Origin: Chloroflexota bacterium
GTDB taxonomy: Bacteria > Chloroflexota > UBA6077 > CF-72
Assembly: GCA_019242065.1 (NCBI GenBank)
Contig: JAFAWJ010000382.1
Span: 1 to 6,541, forward strand
DNA length: 6,541 nt
Direction of reading: 5' to 3'
Part shown: positions 1 to 5,783 of the stretch, one piece after another
How the letters are laid out: each line of letters starts with the position of its first letter
Numbering within the stretch: the stretch's first letter is position 1
Position numbers and translations under genes: made by a program
The notes under the pieces: generated by a model
Databases searched by the model: none
The model's input: the letters and a program-made list of their open reading frames with translations, nothing else
Told to the model about the DNA's origin: nothing

Positions 1-982
1 CATCTGACAGTCGTGGAATGAACCCCGACTTCCAGTAGCGGTGGAGCCCGTGCACACCCAGGTCGTCGAGCATCTTCTGGCGGGTGACATACGGCATTGG
101 CTGAACGAGGTCTGCAACTGGCGAACCGAAGTGCCTGGCGGGCGCAAGGACGCGCTCCCCAACTGAGAGGTCACCGGTGTAACCCACAATCAGGGCGATC
201 ACGCGCTGGCCATCCGGGGTGGTCATAATCGCCGTGTAGGCCTCCGCCTCATCGGGCAGATCCTGACAGAAGTCGCGGTAAAAGCGCAGCACCGCGCGCG
301 CCTCGCCGAACGGGTGGATCACCAGGCCGCCGAGAACGAGCGGTCCGACCTCACGGAGTTTAAAGGTGAACGAGGTGGCAACACCGAAGTTGCCACCACC
401 GCCGCGCAGCGCCCAGAACAGGTCCGGATACTCCGTTTCGCTGACAACAATGCTTGTGCCTTCGGCGGTCACCAGGTCGACGGATAGCAGGTTGTCGCAG
501 GCTAGTCCATTGACGCCCATCAGCCAGCCAAGTCCGCCGCCAAGCGTCAGGCCTGACACGCCGGTGTTCGAGACGGTGCCGCCGGTTGTCGCCAGGCCGA
601 AGACCTGTGTCTCGCGATCGAGATCTGCCCACAGTGAGCCGGCCTGGGTCTGGACCGTGCGCGTGGATGGGTCGACACGGATACCGCGCATGCGCGTGAG
701 ATCGATCACCACCCCGTCATCGCACAGCGCAAGACCGGCCGCACTGTGACTTCCACCCCGAATGGAAATCGGCAGTCCGTGGGTCCGAGCCTGGTTGACC
801 GTCTGGATAACGTCGCTGACGCCGGCACACCGCGCGATGGCGGCCGGGTGCTTGTCGATCATGCCGTTCCAGATCTTGCGCGCGGCGTCATAGTGAGCGT
901 CTTCGGGACCAATCACCTCGCCGCTCAACTGCGCACGAAGATCCGAAAGCAGCCCCGGCGATCGCTCGTCTAAAAGCGTCAT
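1..982 (-). CDS. FAD-linked oxidoreductase (PCMH/BBE-like, 6-hydroxynicotine oxidase type), C-terminus cut by window edge
   Basis: An open frame of 327 codons begins at ATG 982 and leaves the window at base 1. It covers the whole FAD-binding PCMH domain and part of the substrate domain. Residues about 47-60 match the domain's usual opening (PAAIARCAGVSDV). RGGSHSAAG at 75-83 holds His79, the position that carries 8-alpha-histidyl FAD in this family. TGVSGLTLGGGLGWL at 140-154 is the second FAD loop and has Ser143 where bicovalent berberine-bridge-type enzymes have Cys, so at most a monocovalent flavin is expected. FWALRGGGGNFGV at 189-201 is the conserved PCMH exit motif. Relatives are usually about 450-480 residues, so some 130 residues, including the berberine-type C-terminal segment, lie outside. 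The family oxidises alcohols, amines or sugars with oxygen and gives H2O2; the substrate here is unknown. It is the last visible gene of a three-gene minus-strand run, 75 bases after the serine hydrolase. No signal peptide is seen. Family assignment is firm, specificity is not. Confidence 0.9.
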   Translation of the reverse strand, partial: MTLLDERSPGLLSDLRAQLSGEVIGPEDAHYDAARKIWNGMIDKHPAAIARCAGVSDVIQTVNQARTHGLPISIRGGSHSAAGLALCDDGVVIDLTRMRGIRVDPSTRTVQTQAGSLWADLDRETQVFGLATTGGTVSNTGVSGLTLGGGLGWLMGVNGLACDNLLSVDLVTAEGTSIVVSETEYPDLFWALRGGGGNFGVATSFTFKLREVGPLVLGGLVIHPFGEARAVLRFYRDFCQDLPDEAEAYTAIMTTPDGQRVIALIVGYTGDLSVGERVLAPARHFGSPVADLVQPMPYVTRQKMLDDLGVHGLHRYWKSGFIPRLSD

Positions 983-987
983 GGTCG

Positions 988-996
988 TCCTCTCCC
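988..996 (-). promoter_or_regulatory. Ribosome binding site of the FAD-linked oxidase
   Basis: On the minus strand the purine run GGGAGAGGA ends five bases before the ATG at 982. It is the best Shine-Dalgarno match among the genes in this window and fixes this start, which also agrees with where the homologous N-terminus begins. Confidence 0.6.
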
Positions 997-1057
997 TGAA
1001 CCGAGATGCCCCCAATCGGCCCCCATCATACGCATTTGCCAAGCGACGTCAACCAGT

Positions 1058-2224
1058 TCATGACACCGGCAGCGCGAGGTTCAGGGCGGCATACGCGGTG
1101 CGCACGTACACTTCGGCGCGCGGGGAGCCGATGACGCCTGGGCTCATGTTGTTCATCATGTACGCGAAGGTCATCTGGCGGTCGAGATCCATCAGGATCA
1201 CCGATCCACCCCAGCCACACCAGAAGCAGACGCGGCCCTCCGGAATGTAGGGCACCGTCTCGCGTTGGGGCAGGCCGTAGCCAATACCGAAGCGAAGCGG
1301 CACGCCGAGCACCAGGTCCACTCCGTCGGACTGTTGCTCGAAGATCAGGGAGATCGCCTCGCTGGAGACGACCTCGAGGCCACTCACGCGACCGCCGAGT
1401 GAGAGGGCTGAGAGGATGTGTGCGACAGCGCGCGCGTTCCCATGGCCATTCGCCGCGCCGATATCAGCCGCACGCCACGCCGCGGTATTCGCGGCGCTTG
1501 CGTCGCCTGGAGGTCCCGTGAAGGTGCGCACCGCCGGACTGGTCGGGTCCATCGCCGCGAGATCGAATGGCAGTGGCGGCGGTGGAATCACCGGCGCAAT
1601 ACGTGGCGTGTCGTGTGGCCTGGCACCAATCTGAAAATCGGCGCCGAGCGGGCTGGCGATTTCGTCGGCGACAAACTGCTTCAAGCTTTTGCCCGTCACG
1701 CGGCGGAGGACTTCCCCTAGCAGATGTCCGAAATTCTGCGCGTGGTAGCCGGACGCGGTGCCAGGCTCCCACCAGGGTGCTTGCGCCGCCATGCGTCGGG
1801 TGGAAGTAGCCCAGTCGTACAGATCCTCGATCTTCGCGGGCTGCTCGAGACCTGAGACGCCTGAGGTATGCGACATCAGGTGCCGCACCTCGACGTGTTC
1901 TTTGCCCGCGGCGGCAAACTCTGGCCAGTAGCGCGCGACGGGCGCACGCACGTCCACCTGGCCGCGCGAGACGAGCATGAGCATCGCGAGGCTGGTGACG
2001 GTCTTGGTCGACGACCACACGTTGACTATCGTGTCTGCTTGCCAGGGCTGTGTTCGCTCCTGGTCGCGCCAGCCACCCCATATGTCGACGACGGTGTTGC
2101 CGCCAATATCGATGGCGATCGAGGCCCCGACTTCTTCACCTGTGGCCAGATTGGCTTCCAGCGCGTCCTTGACGGACGTGAAGGCGGAGTCACACGTGCC
2201 CTGGACTGGAATTGTCACGCTCAT
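1058..2224 (-). CDS. Class C beta-lactamase-related serine hydrolase (EstB-type esterase/lactonase family)
   Basis: This is a 388-residue cytoplasmic-looking protein without a signal peptide, the usual length for EstB-like members of the beta-lactamase/penicillin-binding transpeptidase fold. The nucleophile motif S-x-x-K is SSTK at 71-74 (Ser71, Lys74). Tyr160 in GYHAQNFGHLLGEVLRR is the catalytic-base motif in the form typical of EstB relatives (YHA plus GH/GEV). GWGGS at 337-341 sits at the place of the KTG/HxG box. The PPPPLPFDLAAMDP stretch near 214-227 is also typical of the subfamily. Known relatives hydrolyse short esters or lactones and rarely beta-lactams, so an antibiotic-resistance role is unlikely. 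The gene lies 64 bases after the enolase homologue and 75 bases before the FAD oxidase on the same strand. A hydrolysis step within a catabolic unit is therefore plausible but inferred. A GGGGGG run seven bases before ATG 2224 is a weak ribosome binding site. No frame problem is seen and both catalytic motifs are intact. Confidence 0.9.
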   Translation of the reverse strand: MSVTIPVQGTCDSAFTSVKDALEANLATGEEVGASIAIDIGGNTVVDIWGGWRDQERTQPWQADTIVNVWSSTKTVTSLAMLMLVSRGQVDVRAPVARYWPEFAAAGKEHVEVRHLMSHTSGVSGLEQPAKIEDLYDWATSTRRMAAQAPWWEPGTASGYHAQNFGHLLGEVLRRVTGKSLKQFVADEIASPLGADFQIGARPHDTPRIAPVIPPPPLPFDLAAMDPTSPAVRTFTGPPGDASAANTAAWRAADIGAANGHGNARAVAHILSALSLGGRVSGLEVVSSEAISLIFEQQSDGVDLVLGVPLRFGIGYGLPQRETVPYIPEGRVCFWCGWGGSVILMDLDRQMTFAYMMNNMSPGVIGSPRAEVYVRTAYAALNLALPVS

Positions 2225-2231
2225 GCGTTTG

Positions 2232-2237
2232 CCCCCC
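2232..2237 (-). promoter_or_regulatory. Weak ribosome binding site of the serine hydrolase
   Basis: A minus-strand GGGGGG run lies seven bases upstream of ATG 2224. It is not a classical AGGAGG but is the only purine-rich element at a suitable distance. Confidence 0.3.
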
Positions 2238-2288
2238 GGCAGCGCTCACGATATCAGAGTGAGATTTGCCCGGCGTTCGAAAAGCGGT

Positions 2289-3437
2289 CTAGCCGCCGGT
2301 CAGATTCTCGCGGATATAGTCCAGATTGAGCTGCATCCCGAGCCCTGGCAGCGACGAGACATGCACGTTGCCCTGCGCGTCCATCGGATCGACCGGCGCA
2401 TCCAGCCAGGCCGGCGTGGCGTCGTAGTCGATGAACGGATGCAGCAGGCCGCGCTCGTAATACAAACCGGGCGTCGGCATGGCACACAGCACGTGGAGGT
2501 TGCCCACACCGCCACCGTGCACCTCCATCTGCATTCCGAACGACTCTGCCAGGTGGACGATCTTCATCAGCGGCGTGATGCCGCCCACGTCGCCCACGCC
2601 TCCGCGCAGCAGATCGCACGCGCCAGCTTTGATCCATTCCGCGCGCGCGTACATCTTGCCTTCGGCGGTCTCGGGTCCGCAGATGGGCAGCGACGTCTGC
2701 TCGCATAGCCAGATGTAGCTCGACATGCTGTGCTCGTCCATCGGCTCTTCCATCCACAGAAAGTTCAGTGCTTCGAGCCCGCGGGCCAGTTCGAGCGCTT
2801 CGAGCCGCGAGTAGTAGTGGTAGGGGTCCAGCATGAGCGGCACGTCCGGACCGAGCGCCTCGCGCACGGCGGCGCATGCTTGCAGGTCGCGCTTGACGCT
2901 GGGTGCGCCTGGCAGTGGGGGCTGCCAGGTGTGCAACTTGAAGGCGGGATAGCCGCGCTCACGCACACACCATTCGGCGTACCGCGCGAAGGCCTCGGGA
3001 CTATCGAGTCCACCGCGCAGGTCGTCGGCAACCATGGTGCTGGCGTACGCGGGCACCGAGTCGCGAGTGGCGCCCAGCACGCGGTGCACCGATTGGCCGA
3101 CCGCTTTGCCAACCAGGTCCCACAGCGCGAGATCGACCGCGGTGAGCACCCGGTCTGGCAAGGCGGCCAGGTTCAGGCGTTGACGTTCGCCGAGCGCCCG
3201 CCAGATGCGCTGGTGAAAGAATGGATCCTCGCCGACGAGCATCGGCTTGACGATGTGCTCGACTGTGCCGCGTTCGAGGTTCCCGACATAGTGGCCTTGC
3301 AGACCGTCGTCGGAGGAAATGGTCAGGAGGCTCTGAGTGGCTTCGTGCTCGTCGCCTGGATGTCCGTGTCCGTGCGCATCGCGACCGATTCGCGAGCGAT
3401 AGCGAAACTGCTGCAGCGAGACGTCGACGATCTTCAC
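2289..3437 (-). CDS. Enolase-superfamily protein, mandelate racemase/sugar-acid dehydratase-like
   Basis: A 382-residue protein of normal length for the mandelate racemase/muconate lactonizing group: an N-terminal capping domain (about 1-125) and a barrel (about 130-360). Metal ligands are all present: Asp204 in LMLDPYHYY, Glu230 in WMEEPMDE and Glu256 in CGPETAEG. His307 in MEVHGGG matches mandelate racemase His297. From memory of the mandelate racemase sequence, KLH at 167-169 replaces its K-x-K (Lys166 becomes His169), and Gly280 in RGGVGDVGG falls at its Asp270. The capping loop is rich in His (22, 24, 26, 31). Such enzymes abstract the proton alpha to a carboxylate with Mg2+ and then racemise or dehydrate. 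Dehydration of a sugar acid is my preferred guess, with substrate unknown. The start is GTG 3437: an in-frame TAA lies four codons upstream and no earlier start exists. It is the first gene of the minus-strand run, divergent from the ClpP-like gene 50 bases away. No strong ribosome binding site is seen. Confidence 0.88.
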   Translation of the reverse strand: MKIVDVSLQQFRYRSRIGRDAHGHGHPGDEHEATQSLLTISSDDGLQGHYVGNLERGTVEHIVKPMLVGEDPFFHQRIWRALGERQRLNLAALPDRVLTAVDLALWDLVGKAVGQSVHRVLGATRDSVPAYASTMVADDLRGGLDSPEAFARYAEWCVRERGYPAFKLHTWQPPLPGAPSVKRDLQACAAVREALGPDVPLMLDPYHYYSRLEALELARGLEALNFLWMEEPMDEHSMSSYIWLCEQTSLPICGPETAEGKMYARAEWIKAGACDLLRGGVGDVGGITPLMKIVHLAESFGMQMEVHGGGVGNLHVLCAMPTPGLYYERGLLHPFIDYDATPAWLDAPVDPMDAQGNVHVSSLPGLGMQLNLDYIRENLTGG

Positions 3438-3487
3438 GCGACCACGTTAGTCGCGGCGCAGCACGTAGTCGATAATTTGCCAACGCC
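3438..3487. promoter_or_regulatory. Divergent intergenic region between enolase homologue and ClpP-like gene
   Basis: These 50 bases are the only untranslated space between two diverging start codons, so both 5' ends and any shared control must lie in it or inside the neighbouring genes. On the minus strand TTGGCA (3481-3486) resembles a -35 box, but no convincing -10 box follows at 16-18 bases. That the region carries promoter activity is an inference from gene layout. Confidence 0.4.
3471..3476 (+). promoter_or_regulatory. Possible -10 box of the ClpP-like gene
   Basis: GATAAT matches the TATAAT consensus at five of six positions and stands out in GC-rich surroundings. Transcription would begin around 3482-3485, only a few bases before ATG 3488. 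That fits the absence of a ribosome binding site and suggests a leaderless or nearly leaderless mRNA. No good -35 box is present, so this remains tentative. Confidence 0.25.
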
Positions 3488-4051
3488 ATGATGAACCTTC
3501 CGCCCGAACTCGACGCGGCGCTGCTGGGCAGCGGCATCATCTCTGTTCGTGGTCGGCTCGACGAGACCCTCGCGAACGCGATCATTCCGCAATTGCTGGT
3601 GGCTTCGCGCACCGCCAGTCCAGCCCGCGGCATTGACCTGTATATCGATTCGCCGGGCGGCACGCTGGGCGCGGCGCTCAGCGTGTACGACGTGATGCAG
3701 TCGCTCGGCATGATCGTCGCCACCACCTGCATCGGGGTCGCGGGCGGCGCCTCGGTGCTGGTCCTCGCCGGTGGTACGTTCGGCCAACGTTACGCCCTGC
3801 CGCACGCGCGCGTGCACCTCATGGACGAGACGACAGCTCTGGAGCCGCGCCGCGCCGCCGACCTCGCGAGCCACGCCCAAGCCGTCCGCGACCAGTCCGC
3901 GCGGTGGCGGTCAGCCCTGCTGAAGCACGTCCGACTCCCCGCCGAACGACTGGTGGGCGAGCTCAGGGCACCACGCTGGCTGAGTGCCGAGGAAGCGCAG
4001 TCCGTCGGCATTGTCGACGCACTGACCGCGCCGCGCTCGCGGACTGCCTGA
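3488..4051 (+). CDS. ClpP-like protein with all three catalytic residues replaced (ClpR-type pseudoprotease)
   Basis: A 187-residue protein, the usual length of the ClpP peptidase subunit. Fold landmarks are clear: YIDSPGGTLGAALSVYDVM at 52-70 (the I-N/D-SPGG oxyanion-hole strand), the CIGVAGGASVLVLAGG helix start at 81-96, QRYALPHARVHLM at 100-112, and WLSAEEAQSVGIVDAL at 164-179. In active ClpP these carry Ser (GQAASMG), His (MIHQP) and Asp (RDxFLSA). Here the aligned residues are Gly87, Met112 and Pro162, so the whole triad is missing. Ser89 and His110 lie two residues away from those positions and cannot simply substitute. ClpR proteins of cyanobacteria and plastids show similar loss and join mixed rings with active ClpP, and a comparable structural role is possible. 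No Clp ATPase or second clpP is in the window. ATG codons occur at 3488 and 3491 with no ribosome binding site before them. The gene is divergent from the enolase homologue and its reading frame is intact, which argues against a pseudogene. Confidence 0.85.
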   Translation: MMNLPPELDAALLGSGIISVRGRLDETLANAIIPQLLVASRTASPARGIDLYIDSPGGTLGAALSVYDVMQSLGMIVATTCIGVAGGASVLVLAGGTFGQRYALPHARVHLMDETTALEPRRAADLASHAQAVRDQSARWRSALLKHVRLPAERLVGELRAPRWLSAEEAQSVGIVDALTAPRSRTA

Positions 4052-4178
4052 CAGAGCCTTCAGATCTCCCTGGAATGTGTGATGCCGGGTGCGGCGGCCC
4101 GCCGACCGGATAGTCGTTCTCGAGACGCACAGTGGGCGAAAATCATGACTCTTGAAGTCCGGATAGCCTGGCGTACAT

Positions 4179-5075
4179 ATGACACACGCCACGACCGGCA
4201 TCTGGGGCGTACGCAACGGCCTGGATCTCGACAACCTCGAGACCACCACCGACGACGAGATCGACCAGTTCCTCGCCGACGCCCGCAAGGGCCGCGGTCC
4301 GCTCGATCCGGGCCCCCTGTACAACATGACCTCCAACAGCCTGTGGCTGTATACGCGGCCGGACTTCGCCAAGCTGCACGGGCGTATGTCCGTTGGCTTC
4401 GGCATGCATGGTCTCGAACGCGTGATCACCGCGATGTCGTTCAGCAACCTGCATGCGTACATCAACCAGGCGTGGGAGATTGGCATCGAAAACTGCACCC
4501 GTGGACTGCAGCAGCAAGGCGTCACGCGCGCGCAGTTGATCGAAACGATCATGCACGCCCAGTTGTCCGCCGGCATTCGCGGACTGGAGTGCTGCTATCG
4601 GGCCCTGGGCATCATCCTGCGTGACTTTGCCGAGCGACCTGAGCCAGCGGTTTTTCCTGCCGGATGGGCCCCGGATATGGCAGCCTTTTACTGCGGGCTG
4701 GATCCCAGCACCAGACAGCTCACGCCCGAGGATCAGCGCGCGATCGAAGGTTGGTACGAGACTGCTATTGGCGAAGTGCCACGTTGGGTGCGAGTCCTGG
4801 CTCGCGTGGATCCCCTCTCGCTGAAGGGGCATCGCGCGCGCTGGGAGGGGTGCTTCCGCGGGGCGTTGCCCAAGCAGATGATGCCCTATCTGTCGATCCA
4901 TCACCACACGATCGCGGGTAATCGAGAAGGTCTGCGCGAAGCGGTGCTGCTGGGCAAGGCGTGGGGGATCAACAACGCATGCATCGTCCATACCATTGTG
5001 ACCGCCGCCTACTATTTCACGGGTTTGGAGCGGATGGACATGCTCGACGAAGACATCGTGGCTGCGCTGGCGTAA
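4179..5075 (+). CDS. Double carboxymuconolactone decarboxylase/AhpD-like protein
   Basis: A 298-residue soluble, helix-rich protein. Two segments resemble the CMD/AhpD fold. The first is at about 90-133, with Cys106 followed by GVTRAQLIETIMHAQLSAG (114-132), the typical 'GvT..el.E.i.h....aG' pattern. The second is at about 238-283, with a His cluster (241-243), LREAVLLGKAWGI (252-264) and HTIVTAAYYFTG (271-282). Neither segment has the C-x-x-C pair of peroxide-reducing AhpD, so thiol peroxidase activity is unlikely. CMD-like proteins otherwise act in decarboxylation or isomerisation of ring-cleavage products, and many have no known role. ATG 4179 is the earliest possible start because an in-frame TAG occurs at 4164. 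The GGATA at 4161-4165 is too distant to be a convincing ribosome binding site. The gene is 127 bases after the ClpP-like gene and 24 bases before the broken metallo-hydrolase, so it is probably cotranscribed with the latter. The family call is from pattern recognition and is moderately sure. Confidence 0.65.
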   Translation: MTHATTGIWGVRNGLDLDNLETTTDDEIDQFLADARKGRGPLDPGPLYNMTSNSLWLYTRPDFAKLHGRMSVGFGMHGLERVITAMSFSNLHAYINQAWEIGIENCTRGLQQQGVTRAQLIETIMHAQLSAGIRGLECCYRALGIILRDFAERPEPAVFPAGWAPDMAAFYCGLDPSTRQLTPEDQRAIEGWYETAIGEVPRWVRVLARVDPLSLKGHRARWEGCFRGALPKQMMPYLSIHHHTIAGNREGLREAVLLGKAWGINNACIVHTIVTAAYYFTGLERMDMLDEDIVAALA

Positions 5076-5099
5076 TCCGACCGGGCGCGTAAGCTGCAC

Positions 5100-5754
5100 A
5101 TGATGTCAGTTGACACCGTTGGCGAGATCGTCTCCTTTGGCTCGGACGCGTACGGCGTGCGGTATGGCAACTATGTCTCCACGTTCTTCGTGGGGTCCGA
5201 GGGCGTCTGCGTCGTGGACCCGTGCGGCCAGACGACGCCACGCATGCCGCGTCTCGTCGAGTCCGCCATCGGTATCGTCACCGATCAACCCGTCACCTAC
5301 GTCGTGTACTCACACTGGGGCGCCGACCACGGGCGCGGCGGCGCCCTGTTCGCGCCCACGGCGCAGTTCGTGGCGCATCCGAATGTGGCACCGAAGGTGG
5401 CGGCTGAGCACGATCCCAACTCGCCGTTGCCCACGCACCTTGCCGTTCCGCCGACTGTTTGGTGTGCCGAAGCGTGTTGTCGATCGACTGCAGTGGCTGG
5501 AGGACACGCTGGACTTCGATGTTGTTGTGTCGGGGCATGCCCGGACCTCGGTCAGTGGAACACGCCAGGATGTGCGCGAGCAACGCCAGTATTATCTGGA
5601 CCTCGGCGAGGCGGTGGCGCGCGCTGGAGGTGATCTGGAGGCCGCGCGCGCGTTGCTGGAGCCGAAGTACGGTCGCTGGCAGCGCTTCGAGCAGATGGTG
5701 AACGACAATATCCAGGGCTACCTGGACTGGACGAAACCTCCGCGAGAGCATTGA
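5100..5754 (+). pseudogene. Metallo-beta-lactamase-fold hydrolase, internally deleted and out of frame
   Basis: The N-terminal part (frame from ATG 5100) shows the usual MBL start: NYVSTFFVGSEGVCVVDP at 24-41, then VVYSHWGADHGRGGALF at 68-84, and reads sensibly to about Pro117 (5450). The C-terminal part lies in the +1 frame from about 5443 to the TGA at 5752-5754. It reads PFRRLFGVPK, then LDFDVVVSGHA (the last metal-His motif), then GTRQDVREQRQYYLDLGEAV, as in the ends of MBL-fold hydrolases. Between them the normal domain has roughly 70-80 residues holding the HS.GN histidine and the bridging Asp. These are absent, and joining the halves gives only about 220 residues. The first motif is also damaged: H-W-G-A-D-H instead of H-x-H-x-D-H, with Gly74 in place of a metal His. 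The unbroken 5100 frame would end at 5633 with an unrelated tail. The gene follows the CMD-like gene by 24 bases. It is best read as a decaying gene, although an assembly error at the junction cannot be excluded. Confidence 0.8.
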
Positions 5755-5764
5755 CTCGATCGTG

Positions 5765-5783
5765 GAGCACTCGCGAGTAGCTC
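5765..5783. repeat. Inverted repeat between convergent genes
   Basis: A perfect 10-base palindrome, ACTCGCGAGT (5769-5778), is flanked by GAGC (5765-5768) and GCTC (5780-5783) with one unpaired A. It could fold as a 7-base-pair stem with a CGCG loop. It lies between the broken hydrolase and the oppositely oriented secreted protein and overlaps the stop codon of the latter. The position suits a two-way terminator, but no T-run follows on either strand. Confidence 0.3.

Noticed and set aside
1058..2224. Antibiotic-resistance beta-lactamase
   Set aside because: The motifs are of the EstB-like esterase type, there is no signal peptide for periplasmic export, and the neighbours are metabolic enzymes.
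2245..2263. Inverted arms CTCAC and GTGAG with nine bases between, in the gap before the serine hydrolase
   Set aside because: The five-base arms are too short to support an operator or hairpin, and no second copy is seen in the window.
1977..2708. 243-codon plus-strand open frame across the hydrolase/enolase junction
   Set aside because: It runs antisense over parts of two well-supported genes and the gap between them, with no recognisable protein pattern.
2730..3491. 253-codon plus-strand open frame opposite the enolase homologue
   Set aside because: It is fully antisense to a gene with clear catalytic motifs, has no recognisable domain, and is the kind of long frame that GC-rich codon use creates on the other strand.
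4092..4104. Small hairpin CGGCG-GCC-CGCCG downstream of the ClpP-like gene
   Set aside because: It has only five base pairs with a three-base loop, does not extend outward and has no T-run. This is expected by chance in such GC-rich DNA, so it is not called a terminator.
4143..5099. 318-codon minus-strand open frame opposite the CMD-like gene
   Set aside because: Composition (rich in Arg, His, Gln and Gly) and lack of motifs mark it as a shadow. The plus-strand frame has coherent CMD-like segments.
5100..5633. Intact 177-residue protein from ATG 5100
   Set aside because: After about residue 117 the frame leaves the MBL pattern and becomes a Cys/Arg/Gly-rich tail, while the true C-terminal MBL pattern continues in the +1 frame. 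The open frame is what remains of a broken gene.
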